NCBI GenBank assembly: GCA_016928025.1
Contig: JAFGLN010000106.1
Location: forward strand, 1 to 46,983
From: Deltaproteobacteria bacterium
GTDB lineage: Bacteria > Desulfobacterota > Syntrophia > Syntrophales > JAFGHS01
Length of the DNA stretch: 46,983 nucleotides
Direction: 5' to 3'
Positions 1 to 9,042 of this stretch are shown here, in pieces (position 1 is the first letter of the stretch; each line of letters starts with the position of its first letter). Made by a program: the position numbers and the translations under genes. Below the pieces are notes generated by a model, which worked only from the letters and a program-made list of their open reading frames with translations, was not told the DNA's origin and did not search any database.

Positions 1-86
1 GGTGGCTAATTGCTTGGCAAAATATCGCCGTTTGTTGTTAGAATACAAAGTGATAGAATCTTTTAATTGTGTGCGAAAGTTGAATT

Positions 87-410
87 ATGATTTCTTTCAT
101 CAGCGCGATGGTCATGGGAATCATGGCCTGGTTTTCCTACCAGTATCTGATGAATGCGATGCAGATGGGTCATGTCACACCGGCGCTCCGGGTGCCGAAA
201 TGGACTTTTTATGTCATCATCCCTGTTGGATTCGCTATGGCCAGTCTTCAGTATATTCGTACAATCATCAAGAATCTAAGCGAGGAAGGTCCCTGGCAGT
301 CTCCCGACCAGCAAAGCGAATATGAAGCTGAGGAAATAGCAGGTCCCTGGCAATCTCACGATCAGAAAAATGAATCCGTCATCGAAAAGACAAGGGGTGA
401 AATGTCATGA
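87..410 (+). CDS. TRAP transporter small permease (DctQ-type), N-terminal half missing
   Basis: The 107-residue product has two hydrophobic segments (about residues 1-17 and 37-55) followed by a charged tail. It matches the C-terminal half of DctQ-type membrane subunits, which normally have four membrane spans and 150-200 residues. The ATG at 87 has no clear Shine-Dalgarno sequence, and all three frames carry stops in bases 1-86. The gene therefore either starts here as a short form or has lost its front end. It overlaps the large permease by ATGA at 407-410, so the two are translationally coupled. No substrate-binding subunit is visible before the window edge. The tail repeats a short GPWQS motif twice (about residues 69-73 and 87-91). 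Family call fairly safe; intactness uncertain. Confidence 0.55.
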   Translation: MISFISAMVMGIMAWFSYQYLMNAMQMGHVTPALRVPKWTFYVIIPVGFAMASLQYIRTIIKNLSEEGPWQSPDQQSEYEAEEIAGPWQSHDQKNESVIEKTRGEMS

Positions 411-1696
411 CGCTGTTTGGATTCAGTCTCGTTTCGATGCTGTTGATCGGTTTCCCCTTTATGGTGATCCTGCTGGGATCGTTGATGTTGTATGTCTATA
501 TTTATATGCCCGATCTGGCACCTAAACTGGTTACCACCATGGTGCAGCAGGTGATTACCGGTGTCACCCCGCCGGCTCTGGTCTGTGTACCCATGTTTAT
601 TCTGTCGGCCAGCATTATTACATCCGGCAAATCAGCGGAACGCCTCATCCAAATGATAAAAGCCTTTGTCGGTCATCTGCCCGGGGGATTGCCCATCACC
701 ACTAACGCCAGTTGCACATTGTTCGGCGCCGTTTCCGGCTCAACCCAGGCTACCGTGGCAGCCGTTGGCGGGACCATGCGTCCCATGCTTCTGAAAGCCG
801 GATATCCCAGTTCCTTCACCCTAGGACTCATTATCAACTCCAGCGACATCGCCTTTCTGATCCCCCCCAGTATCGGATTTATCGTTTACGGTGTCGCCAC
901 CAGTACCTCCATCGGTATGCTGTTTCTGGCAGGCATTTTCCCCGGCCTGCTGATCCTTTTTATGTTTTCGATTTACTGCTTCATTTATTCCAAGATAAAA
1001 AGAGTCGGATTGCTGCCTCGGGTCGGCTGGACTGAACGATTGGCTGTAGTCAAAGACGGATTGCCGGTGATGGGATTTCCGGTAATTATTGTGGGAGGCA
1101 TTTACAGTGGATACTTAAGCCCCACCGAGGCTGCGGCGGCCTCCGTGCTTTACGCACTCATATTGGAAACTGTTGTTTATAAAAGCCTCACTCTCGAGCG
1201 AATCGTGGACGCATTCCTGCAAACGGGTGTGATTACCGGTGTTGTATTCATCTTGGTGGGAGCCGGCCAGGCTTTTTCCTGGATGATCGGCTTTATGCAG
1301 GTCCCTCAGCAATTGCTGCCGGCTCTCTTCGGGACGGCCCCATCCATGCTGCGGGTGATGATCGTTGTCGTGGCCGTCTATTTTATTGCCTGCATGTTTG
1401 TCGACCCCATCGTTGCCATCTTCATCCTGAGCCCCATTTTTCAGCCTTATGTCGTTAGCACGGGTGTCAATCCCATCCTGCTGGGGACGCTGGTAACACT
1501 TCAGGCGGCCATCGGTTCGGCCACGCCACCGTTTGGCTGCGATATCTTTACCGCCCAGCTTATATTCCGCCGACCTTATATCGAGGTTATCGGCCACGCA
1601 CTGCCGTTTATCTGTATACTTATACTCGCAACGATCATTCTGATCGTTTTCCCGCAGATCGCGTTATTTCTGCCTAATATGGCACTGGCCGGATAA
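407..1696 (+). CDS. dctM: TRAP transporter large permease (DctM-type)
   Basis: The 429-residue protein is strongly hydrophobic throughout with about a dozen membrane segments, the usual size for the DctM subunit. It has the family's glycine-rich loops (for example SGSTQATVAAVGGTMRP near residue 105) and a conserved IPPSIGFIVYGV stretch near 152. DctM forms the Na+-coupled channel of tripartite ATP-independent transporters, working with DctQ and a periplasmic binding protein. It starts inside the stop of the DctQ gene. Its stop lies only 10 bp from the stop of the convergent ectC gene. Some TRAP systems (TeaABC, UehABC) carry ectoines, so ectoine uptake is conceivable here, but the sequence itself does not show the substrate. 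Confidence 0.9.
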   Translation: MTLFGFSLVSMLLIGFPFMVILLGSLMLYVYIYMPDLAPKLVTTMVQQVITGVTPPALVCVPMFILSASIITSGKSAERLIQMIKAFVGHLPGGLPITTNASCTLFGAVSGSTQATVAAVGGTMRPMLLKAGYPSSFTLGLIINSSDIAFLIPPSIGFIVYGVATSTSIGMLFLAGIFPGLLILFMFSIYCFIYSKIKRVGLLPRVGWTERLAVVKDGLPVMGFPVIIVGGIYSGYLSPTEAAAASVLYALILETVVYKSLTLERIVDAFLQTGVITGVVFILVGAGQAFSWMIGFMQVPQQLLPALFGTAPSMLRVMIVVVAVYFIACMFVDPIVAIFILSPIFQPYVVSTGVNPILLGTLVTLQAAIGSATPPFGCDIFTAQLIFRRPYIEVIGHALPFICILILATIILIVFPQIALFLPNMALAG

Positions 1697-1706
1697 CACT
1701 ATCGAA

Positions 1707-2114
1707 TCAAACGGTGTCTTCTTCATCAAGCAAAGCGTAAGAACCATCGGCCTGGTGTACTTCTCGTCCCACCAGCGCCGGATTAAAGACACAAAGAAGC
1801 TTCAGGTCCCGGTCATGGGCCCGCAACAGATGCCGGTCATGCCTGTCCAGGGCATAAAGAGTCCCCGGCGCAATGGGAATGATGGTCCCGTCATCCAGCA
1901 GCTCCACCTCCCCTTCACCGTCTACACAATAGACTGCTTCCAGATGGTTTTTATACCAAATGTGAGTTTCCGAGTTGGCGAAAATGATCGTCTCGTGAAA
2001 GGAAAAGCCCATGCCGTCACTTTTCAACAGTAACCGCCTGCTGACCCAGTTTCCGTTCTCGGCGTAAACTTCCCGCTCCGTGCCGCGTATGTCGTCAATC
2101 TTTTTAATTATCAT
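1707..2114 (-). CDS. ectC: L-ectoine synthase
   Basis: EctC closes N-gamma-acetyl-diaminobutyrate into the compatible solute ectoine. The 135-residue protein has the usual EctC length and single cupin fold. It shows the family stretches WYKNHLEAVYC (about residues 53-63, with the metal-binding Glu) and LYALDRHDRHLLRA (about 86-99, with Tyr and His ligands). The start ATG overlaps the end of ectB by 11 bases. An AAGGA element lies about 10 bases upstream. It is the last gene of ectABC. There is no room for a separate terminator before the convergent TRAP gene, so the two transcripts probably share this end. Confidence 0.95.
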   Translation of the reverse strand: MIIKKIDDIRGTEREVYAENGNWVSRRLLLKSDGMGFSFHETIIFANSETHIWYKNHLEAVYCVDGEGEVELLDDGTIIPIAPGTLYALDRHDRHLLRAHDRDLKLLCVFNPALVGREVHQADGSYALLDEEDTV

Positions 2115-3390
2115 TGCGAAGAGTTCCTTTTATCGTATCTTCCTTCCTTTCCAGGCAGGCAGCGATGGACTCATCGATAATGGCCACGCCCTGACGCAGG
2201 AGTTCCTCTTCGATCACCAACGGCGGTAAAAACTTGATGACATCGTTCTTTGCACCCGCCAATTCGATCACCAGACCCCGGTCGAACGCCTCCGATGACA
2301 CAGCCCGGCTGAATCCCTGCTGGGGGAAATTGAGTCCATAGATCAAGCCCCTTCCCCGCATCTTCACATTGAGGTCGCTGTATTTGTCGACCAGCTTCGT
2401 CAACTCTTCCTTTAGAATCGATTCACGGTAGCGAATACCCTCGGAAAAATCTTCATTGTCCCAAAAACTAAGGAGCTCTGTCGACGCGACAAAAGCCAGA
2501 TTGTTTCCCCTGAAGGTTCCCGTATGCTCCCCCGGTTTCCACTGATCAAGCTCCGGTTTCATCAATACCAGCGCCAGTGGGAGCCCTCCACCGATCGATT
2601 TGGACAAAACCACGACATCGGGATTGATGCCCGCCTCTTCAAAACTGAAGAAGGTTCCCGTTCTGCCGTTACCAACCTGGATATCATCAATAATCAGTAA
2701 AACGTCATAATCTCGACAGACCTGTTCAACATCTTTTAACCACTGGAAGCTCGCGACATTAACGCCCCCCTCAGCCTGAATCGTTTCCAGAATAATAGCC
2801 GCCGGAAGATCCACACCGCTGCTTGAGTCCTCAAGAAACTTCCTCAGGTAAAAGGCGGTATCAATACCGGGGCCGAAATATCCGTCGTAAGGCATGAAAG
2901 TAACATTCGCCCGATTGATGAAGGCCTCATCCCGGTAGAAGGCATTTCCCGTAACGGCCATGGCTCCCATGGTCAGGCCATGAAATCCGTTGGTAAAAGA
3001 AATAAGATTGGAACGCCCTTTCACCATACGCACAATTTTGAGCGCTGTCTCAACAGCATTGGTGCCCGTAGGCCCGCAAAACTGAACTTTGTACTCCAAG
3101 TGGCGGGGCTGTAAAATGGTGTAATAAAGCTTTTCGAGAAATTTCTTCTTTGCCGTCGTGGCTTTGTCGAGACCATGGAGGATACCGTCTTTTTTGATAT
3201 AATCGACAAGCGCCTCATTGACGGCTGGATTATTATGACCGTAATTGATCGTACCGGCACCGGCAAAAAAATCTATATATTCTTTTCCCTGTTCGTCAAA
3301 AAGTTTAGACCCCTTTGCCGTGGCAAAGATCGTAGGAAAATGACGAACATAACTTCGCACCTGTGATTCGATCTGTTCAAAAATTCTCAT
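2104..3390 (-). CDS. ectB: Diaminobutyrate--2-oxoglutarate aminotransferase
   Basis: EctB converts aspartate semialdehyde to L-2,4-diaminobutyrate, the first ectoine-specific step. The 428-residue product is a class III PLP aminotransferase. It shows the AGAGTINYGHNNP motif near residue 44, the cofactor-binding Asp in LLIIDDIQVGNGRTG (Asp236) and the Schiff-base lysine in VLSKSIGGG (Lys264). An AGGAG element sits 5 bases before the ATG. It lies between ectA (27-bp gap) and ectC (overlap), the standard operon order. The start fits the family N-terminus. Confidence 0.95.
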   Translation of the reverse strand: MRIFEQIESQVRSYVRHFPTIFATAKGSKLFDEQGKEYIDFFAGAGTINYGHNNPAVNEALVDYIKKDGILHGLDKATTAKKKFLEKLYYTILQPRHLEYKVQFCGPTGTNAVETALKIVRMVKGRSNLISFTNGFHGLTMGAMAVTGNAFYRDEAFINRANVTFMPYDGYFGPGIDTAFYLRKFLEDSSSGVDLPAAIILETIQAEGGVNVASFQWLKDVEQVCRDYDVLLIIDDIQVGNGRTGTFFSFEEAGINPDVVVLSKSIGGGLPLALVLMKPELDQWKPGEHTGTFRGNNLAFVASTELLSFWDNEDFSEGIRYRESILKEELTKLVDKYSDLNVKMRGRGLIYGLNFPQQGFSRAVSSEAFDRGLVIELAGAKNDVIKFLPPLVIEEELLRQGVAIIDESIAACLERKEDTIKGTLRNDN

Positions 3391-3417
3391 TTGTTCTCCT
3401 TATCTGGTTACTTTTTT

Positions 3418-3933
3418 TTATGATCGTTCCTGATGGAACGGACCGATCCGAAGAAGGATTTCCTCTTCATGGGAACCGTTACCGAAGAGATCCTTCGTCA
3501 TATAGGAATGTCTCTGACACAAAGTCCTTCTTTCATCCGCAAAGGCTTGAAAAAACCGAAGGGACGAACGATTTGACGGTGTCACCGTTGTTTCCACAAA
3601 TGACGCCCAAGACGCCTTTTCCGACAGAATCCGATTCAGCATGTCGCCCGCCAGCCCCCTGCCTCGCATATTCTCAGCGACAACCACCTGCCAGACAAAA
3701 AGCGTATCCGGTTTTTGGGGGTGACGGTAAGCGGAAATAAAGCCTGCCAGTTTCGATTTGTATTCCGCTATAATGCATGTCTCATCGAAATGATCACACA
3801 AAAGCAGATAACAATAGAGCGAATTTAAATCAAGGGGGGGAGATTGCTTGACCAGTTCATAAATCGCTTTCCCATCTTCCAGTTTCGGCGTTCGAAATGA
3901 AAAGTCCTTCGTATGAAGTTCAATTTTTTTCAT
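3418..3933 (-). CDS. ectA: L-2,4-diaminobutyrate N-gamma-acetyltransferase
   Basis: EctA acetylates diaminobutyrate with acetyl-CoA, the second ectoine step. The 171-residue product is a single GNAT domain. The acetyl-CoA loop VVAENMRGRGLAGDML lies around residues 84-99, and the family's C-terminal TTVTPSNRSSLRFFQAFA follows. I chose the ATG at 3933 (MKKIELHTK) because a GAGG element sits 9 bases upstream. An upstream TTG would extend it by nine residues without a clear ribosome site. First gene of ectABC. A promoter candidate lies about 280 bases upstream. Confidence 0.92.
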   Translation of the reverse strand: MKKIELHTKDFSFRTPKLEDGKAIYELVKQSPPLDLNSLYCYLLLCDHFDETCIIAEYKSKLAGFISAYRHPQKPDTLFVWQVVVAENMRGRGLAGDMLNRILSEKASWASFVETTVTPSNRSSLRFFQAFADERRTLCQRHSYMTKDLFGNGSHEEEILLRIGPFHQERS

Positions 3934-4491
3934 GCACGGCATCCTCTGCAAATCGGTCAAGCATCTGGACCGACCGCGTTGGCCGTTTCAGTATATTAAT
4001 GACGAAACGGATTCTTCAATTGATTTATCTGGGGCTGATCATGACAGGCAGGAACTGTGCAACAATTCTTTGCGCTATGATAGAGGTTGAATTATAAAAA
4101 TCGGCCGATGCTATTTTACGCGCGGTCGAAACACTACCAATCGCACAACCAACCCTGTGTTTTGTTCAGACCGATTTTCGTTTGATTAACTTACGTTGTA
4201 TTCAAATAATTTATATACTAATCATGTCATGGTGTCAAGAATATAATGAAATAATTCATATAATTATGCACTTACCGCCATTCAGGAGGCATGTTAGGGG
4301 GCAAACCATAAACCAAAACCGGTATAAAAGACAACCCTTATCTTCGATCGAAAAGCTATCTTCGGTCCCCGTTAATACTGCGGGTTTTCATGATAGACTA
4401 AACGGAACTTTGCTATGAGGATCTTTCGATTTCAATGCTATCTCTTAAAGTCTTCATTAACGGTATGATAATGGTCATAATGGCCGTCCGG
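3934..4491. other. Ectoine operon leader and intergenic region, no gene seen
   Basis: This 558-bp stretch separates ectA from the SlyD-like gene. It is AT-rich between about 4150 and 4270. I find no credible coding frame; the open frames of 60-80 codons have no ribosome site or recognisable motif. The only clear signal is a sigma-70-type promoter pointing toward ectA. The implied leader of about 270 bases is long enough for regulation, but I see no strong hairpin that would define it. Confidence 0.6.
4210..4238 (-). promoter_or_regulatory. Candidate sigma-70 promoter of ectABC
   Basis: On the minus strand a perfect TTGACA (4238-4233) is followed after 17 bases by TATAAA (4215-4210), a near-ideal housekeeping promoter. 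It points toward ectA and is the best promoter match in the 558-bp gap. Transcription would begin near 4203, leaving a leader of about 270 bases. Inferred from spacing and consensus only. Confidence 0.5.
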
Positions 4492-4974
4492 TCATTCTCC
4501 ACAGCCGCCACAGTTCCCTGAGCAGCAGTCACAATTCGGTTCGAGGCCCGTTTCAACAATTTCAATATCGAAAATGAGGGTTTGTCCCGCCAAAGGGTGA
4601 TTCAAATCGACTTTAACGGCATCATCGAGAATATCAGTAATAACTCCAGGAATCGCGTTTCCCCATTGGTCCAGCATGTTAACGCGCATGCCGATCTCGA
4701 CCTCCATATCCGGGGGAATATTTGCTTTAGGAAAATCAGCTACTTGATTTTCCTCGCGATAGCCGTAACCATCCTGTGGCAAGATCGTTACGGTTTTCTT
4801 TTCCTCCGGCACCATACCGACAACAGCATTGTCGAGTCCAGCAATGACCTGTCCCGTCCCCACCGTAAATTTCAGGGGTGCATCTTTTTTTGAAAAATCG
4901 AACACATCACCATACTCCAGTTTTCCCGTGTAATGGATACTGATGGTATCTCCGGGCGCTATCGGTTTCGTCAT
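4492..4974 (-). CDS. slyD: SlyD-like FKBP peptidyl-prolyl cis-trans isomerase
   Basis: The 160-residue protein begins with an FKBP core (ISIHYTGKLEYGDVFDFS, residues 11-28) interrupted by the insert-in-flap chaperone region (about 70-130) and closing with LNHPLAGQTLIFDIEIVE. This is the SlyD layout. The tail CDCCSGNCGGCGE is rich in cysteine, like the metal-binding tails of SlyD proteins that supply nickel to hydrogenases and other enzymes. The tail has no histidines and is short. An AGGAGA element lies 4-5 bases before the ATG. It stands alone on the minus strand, separated from glpD by a strong hairpin. Confidence 0.9.
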   Translation of the reverse strand: MTKPIAPGDTISIHYTGKLEYGDVFDFSKKDAPLKFTVGTGQVIAGLDNAVVGMVPEEKKTVTILPQDGYGYREENQVADFPKANIPPDMEVEIGMRVNMLDQWGNAIPGVITDILDDAVKVDLNHPLAGQTLIFDIEIVETGLEPNCDCCSGNCGGCGE

Positions 4975-5014
4975 GACATGTATCTCCTATAAAAATAAAC
5001 TTACTTAAATTAAT

Positions 5015-5058
5015 AAAGGGCCACCACACTCCATAGAGCATGAGTATGGTGGCCCTTT
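5015..5058 (-). terminator. Hairpin terminator after glpD
   Basis: Bases 5015-5030 and 5043-5058 form a 16-bp stem with one mismatch around a 12-base loop. Read on the minus strand the stem is followed by an A/T-rich tail (TTTATTAATTT). It lies 80 bases past the glpD stop and 40 bases before slyD, as expected for a terminator separating the two. The U-tract is imperfect. Confidence 0.6.
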
Positions 5059-5138
5059 ACCGATGTACACAGCCTATAAGGCACGCATTTCATTGTCAAG
5101 TCATATTATTCTCACGGATTACCCTACAAATTTCCGCA

Positions 5139-6731
5139 TTAATCCGTTATCTCTTTTTTCAGAGCCGGCAGATAACCGGCGGCCAGCTTTCGGTATGCAG
5201 CAACTTGTTTCTTCTGCCAGGTTTTATTCTTTTTCAATTCGGCGGCCATCAGTTCGGCCACCACCGGCGCCATTTCCATGGATGCCCTGGCATTAAGCAA
5301 AAGCGCCCGTGTCCGGCGGGATAGAACGTCTTCGATTGTTCGGGCCATTTCGTTGCGCACAGCCCAGACCACTTCGGCCTTGAGATAGGGCAGGTCTTTA
5401 TAAAGCCGTTCACCCAGGGCCGGCGCTTCGTCAATCATTCGCCGGATGCGTAGAACATCGGAACCATAATAACCGAGGGGTTCTTGGGGATTGATATTTT
5501 TAAGCCATCCGTGGATCCGCATATTTTCCGTAACACAGGGGCGTCTTTCCAGACCTGCGACCACCGCCGCCTGGTCAATGGTATCCTGCGCCATTTTCCG
5601 ATACGTCGTCCACTTGCCTCCGGTGATGGTTACCAGACCCGATGGGGAGATGAAAAGATTGTGGTCACGGGATAATTCCGCCGTACTCTTATCGTCCCCC
5701 ATTTTAATCAGGGGCCGGATACCGGCAAAGACACTCAAAACATCTTTCCTTTCCGGATCCTGCGACAGATAACGGCAGGCATGAGTCAGAATAAAATCAA
5801 TCTCTTCTTCCATGGCACGCGGTTCAAGGGACACCTCGTCAATCTGGGTATCCGTCGTACCGAGAATCACTTTGTTATGCCAGGGTACGGCAAACAAAAC
5901 GCGACCGTCATCGGTATGGGGAACCATAATGGCCGCCCGTCCCGGCAGAAACTTTTTATCCACAATCAAATGGACGCCCTGGCTCGGTGTGACGATTTTC
6001 GCCGCCTGCGGATCATCCATCCTTAAGATGCCGTCCACGAATGCACCCGTCGCATTAACGACCACTCGTGCGGCAATATGATGGATTTCCCCGGTTTCCA
6101 CGTCTTTCGCCGATACACCGGCCACGGCACCTTCTTTTTTCAGCAGGCCGATCACTTCCGTGTAATTGAGGGGAATGCCCCCATAGTCGGCAACTGTCTG
6201 GGCCATATTAACGGCCAGCCTGGAATCATCGAACTGACCATCATAGTAAATCACGCCACCCCGCAGGCCTTTGGGCTCCAGGGTCGGGATGCGTTTGAGG
6301 ACCTCCCTGACCGACAGATTCCGCGACGGCCTCAGACCCAGACGGCCCGCGAGCATGTCATAGACCTTCATGCCGATACCGTAAAACGGCCCTTCCCACC
6401 AGTCATAATTCGGGACAATGAAGGCCTGGTTCGAAATGAGATGGGGGGCGTTCTGAATCATGATACCCCTTTCATGGAGTGCTTCCAGGACCAGAGAAAG
6501 GTTGCCTTGTTTGAGGTAACGAACGCCACCGTGAACCAGTTTGGTGCTGCGGCTCGATGTCCCTTTGGAAAAGTCATCCTGCTCCAAAAGTACGGTTTTA
6601 TATCCCCTCGTCACGGCATCAATGGCAACCCCCAGCCCGGTGGCGCCGCCGCCGATGACCACAACATCCCACAGTTGTTTATCATCGGAAAGGGCATCAA
6701 TCATCATTTGCCGATCCATATAAAATTCCAT
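5139..6731 (-). CDS. glpD: FAD-dependent glycerol-3-phosphate dehydrogenase
   Basis: GlpD oxidises sn-glycerol 3-phosphate to dihydroxyacetone phosphate at the membrane and passes electrons to quinone. The 530-residue protein has the FAD-binding VVVIGGGATGLGVAIDA (about residues 23-39), then KLVHGGVRYL, and the C-terminal domain typical of GlpD. An AGGAG element lies about 9 bases before the ATG. It follows glpK by 52 bp on the same strand, so the two form a glycerol-use operon. No glpF facilitator or GlpR-type regulator is nearby. Confidence 0.94.
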   Translation of the reverse strand: MEFYMDRQMMIDALSDDKQLWDVVVIGGGATGLGVAIDAVTRGYKTVLLEQDDFSKGTSSRSTKLVHGGVRYLKQGNLSLVLEALHERGIMIQNAPHLISNQAFIVPNYDWWEGPFYGIGMKVYDMLAGRLGLRPSRNLSVREVLKRIPTLEPKGLRGGVIYYDGQFDDSRLAVNMAQTVADYGGIPLNYTEVIGLLKKEGAVAGVSAKDVETGEIHHIAARVVVNATGAFVDGILRMDDPQAAKIVTPSQGVHLIVDKKFLPGRAAIMVPHTDDGRVLFAVPWHNKVILGTTDTQIDEVSLEPRAMEEEIDFILTHACRYLSQDPERKDVLSVFAGIRPLIKMGDDKSTAELSRDHNLFISPSGLVTITGGKWTTYRKMAQDTIDQAAVVAGLERRPCVTENMRIHGWLKNINPQEPLGYYGSDVLRIRRMIDEAPALGERLYKDLPYLKAEVVWAVRNEMARTIEDVLSRRTRALLLNARASMEMAPVVAELMAAELKKNKTWQKKQVAAYRKLAAGYLPALKKEITD

Positions 6732-6783
6732 CGTCTACTCTCCTTAGAGACAAAGTTATTGAACGATCAACGTTTTGAAACCA

Positions 6784-8274
6784 TTATTTTTCTATCCAAT
6801 CTCTTGAACGTTCCAGGGCACGGCGCCAACCGTTCGTCAGTTCGGCAACTCGGGAAGACTCCATGGCAGGCTCAAACCGTTTTCCTTCTTGAAGGCGTCC
6901 GGCGATGTCATCCAGGTTATCCCAATAGCCGATCGCCAAACCGGCCAGATAGGCAGCGCCCAGGGCCGTCGTTTCGGCAATGGGCGGACGGATGACGGGA
7001 ACACCAATGATGTCGGCCTGAAACTGCATCAACAGATTATTTGCCGTGGCGCCGCCGTCAACGCGCAACTCATCAATGGCAATTCCGGAATCGGTTGTCA
7101 TGGCGAGCAGCACATCCCGGGATTGAAAAGCAATGCTTTCCAGGGCGGCTCTGGCAATATGTGCCGCCCCGGAGCCGCGCGTCAGGCCGACCAGGGTCCC
7201 GCGGGCATAGGGGTCCCAATGCGGGGCACCCAGACCGACGAAAGCCGGCACAAAATAAACCCCCGCACTGTCGGTAACTTGACCAGCCAGCACCTCCACT
7301 TCGTCAGACGACTTGATGATTCCCAGGCTGTCGCGAAGCCACTGGACAACAGCCCCGGCGATAAAAATGCTTCCTTCCAGGGCATACACCATTTTATTGC
7401 CGATCTTCCAAGCCACGGTCGTCAGAAGATTATTTTGGGATGCAATCGGCTTGTCACCCGTATTCATGACCATAAAACAGCCCGTGCCGTAGGTATTTTT
7501 CACCAGACCCGGCTGTGTGCACAACTGGCCGAACAGGGCGGCCTGCTGATCACCGGCGATGCCGCCGATGGGAATACCACCGAATAGAAGCGCCCCCAAT
7601 GTTTCACCATAGATTTCACTGGAAGAACGGACCTCGGGCAACACAGAGCGGGGAATATCGAGGATACTTAACAGTTCATCATCCCATTGGCCCGTATGGA
7701 TGTTGAACATCATTGTTCTGGAGGCGTTGGAAACATCCGTGATATGTCTCTTCCCGCCCGTGAGGTTCCAGATCAACCATGAATCGATGGTTCCGAAAGC
7801 CAGATCACCGGCCTCCGCTTTTTGCCGGAGCCCTTCACCATGTTCCAGCATCCATTTGATCTTGGAACCGGAAAAATAAGCATCAATCACCAGACCCGTT
7901 TTGCCGCGAATAAGCTCCGCAAACCCTCTTTTCTGGAGTTCGTCACAAATGGCGGCCGTTCGGCGATCCTGCCAGACAATGGCATTATAAACAGGCTTAC
8001 CCGTATGGCGATCCCATAACAAAGTTGTTTCCCGCTGATTGGTAATGCCGATAGCCGCAATATCGGTGCGTGTGAGGCCGGCCTTCGTCACAGCCTCTGA
8101 GGCGCACACGGCCTGGCTTTGCCAAATTTCAACAGGATCGTGTTCCACCCAGCCCGGTTTTGGGTAGTGCTGAACGAATTCTCGTTGCGCCGTGGATATA
8201 ATGCCGCCGCTTTGATCAAAAATGATTGCCCGGGAACTCGTTGTACCCTGATCGAGAGCAAGAATGTAAGGCAT
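6784..8274 (-). CDS. glpK: Glycerol kinase
   Basis: GlpK phosphorylates glycerol with ATP, feeding GlpD. The 496-residue length matches the family. It starts with [17 protein letters not shown] (FGGY kinase phosphate-1 motif), carries [10 protein letters not shown], and shows the [11 protein letters not shown] and DGGATANN motifs later on. A strong AGGAGG element precedes the ATG. It begins 26 bp after the YgjP-like gene, so it may be read from the radical SAM gene promoter as well as from its own. Confidence 0.95.
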   Translation of the reverse strand: MPYILALDQGTTSSRAIIFDQSGGIISTAQREFVQHYPKPGWVEHDPVEIWQSQAVCASEAVTKAGLTRTDIAAIGITNQRETTLLWDRHTGKPVYNAIVWQDRRTAAICDELQKRGFAELIRGKTGLVIDAYFSGSKIKWMLEHGEGLRQKAEAGDLAFGTIDSWLIWNLTGGKRHITDVSNASRTMMFNIHTGQWDDELLSILDIPRSVLPEVRSSSEIYGETLGALLFGGIPIGGIAGDQQAALFGQLCTQPGLVKNTYGTGCFMVMNTGDKPIASQNNLLTTVAWKIGNKMVYALEGSIFIAGAVVQWLRDSLGIIKSSDEVEVLAGQVTDSAGVYFVPAFVGLGAPHWDPYARGTLVGLTRGSGAAHIARAALESIAFQSRDVLLAMTTDSGIAIDELRVDGGATANNLLMQFQADIIGVPVIRPPIAETTALGAAYLAGLAIGYWDNLDDIAGRLQEGKRFEPAMESSRVAELTNGWRRALERSRDWIEK

Positions 8275-8300
8275 GACTACCTCCTATTCGGGAATCCTTT

Positions 8301-9032
8301 CTAAGATAAGGCATTGATAATGAAATTGTGTTCCCTCAACCAGCCTTTTTTGACCTCATAGTCAGGAATGACGGATTCAACCTCTTCCCAAAATTGCGTC
8401 TGATGATGATTATAAATGAGATGACATAATTCGTGAACAATCACGTAATCGACAATGGATTGGGGGGCCATAATGATCTTCCAGTTAAACCGGACAGATC
8501 CGGATCGGGAACAGCTTCCCCACTGTGTTTTTTGCTCCTTAATCCGAATAGACTGAGGGAAAACACCCAATTGTCCGGCAAAAAAAGGGATTCTTTCTCT
8601 GATTCTAATTTCCGCACGCTTGCGATACCAGTCGTTGAGAGCCCTTTTTACAGCCTCTCTGCGCGGTTCATCTCTTAAATCCGGTCTGATACTGACTTGC
8701 AGACATCCGCCCAAACGTTTACAAACAGGTTCCACCAGACCTGCCCTTTCGATCACTTCCAGGCAATACTGTCTTCCTAAATAGGGAAAATGTTCGCCAC
8801 TGACATATTTCTTTCCGATATGGTTCAGGCTGTCCGCACGGATTCGCTCCTGCCGTTCATAGATCCAGCGGGCCTTTTTTTCAATGATCTGCCGGATTTC
8901 ATCTTCGGCAAGACGCTTGGGAGCCATTATGGTTACTGTATCGGCATCCACGTGTATCGCCACGGTCTTTTTGCGCTTCCCGCGTTTGACGTCATAATGA
9001 ATGTCCCGGTTACCATATCGGATGCGTCGCAT
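8301..9032 (-). CDS. YgjP-like (DUF45) zinc metallopeptidase
   Basis: The protein of about 243 residues has the basic N-terminal region of the YgjP/DUF45 family and ends with the zinc site VIVHELCHLIYNHHQTQFW (HExxH plus a downstream His, then Glu). An RxKxQKTQWGSCS stretch is also typical. The family resembles the catalytic domain of WLM/SprT peptidases; its substrate is not established. I prefer the ATG at 9032 because it fits the family N-terminus and avoids a 32-base overlap with the upstream gene. A GTG at 9074 is the alternative. Neither start has a good ribosome site, suggesting coupling to the upstream gene. Confidence 0.8.
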   Translation of the reverse strand: MRRIRYGNRDIHYDVKRGKRKKTVAIHVDADTVTIMAPKRLAEDEIRQIIEKKARWIYERQERIRADSLNHIGKKYVSGEHFPYLGRQYCLEVIERAGLVEPVCKRLGGCLQVSIRPDLRDEPRREAVKRALNDWYRKRAEIRIRERIPFFAGQLGVFPQSIRIKEQKTQWGSCSRSGSVRFNWKIIMAPQSIVDYVIVHELCHLIYNHHQTQFWEEVESVIPDYEVKKGWLREHNFIINALS

Positions 9033-9042
9033 AATCCATTTT

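Noticed and set aside
6078..6995. 305-codon plus-strand frame opposite glpD and the end of glpK
   Set aside because: Antisense shadow of well-supported genes on the minus strand.
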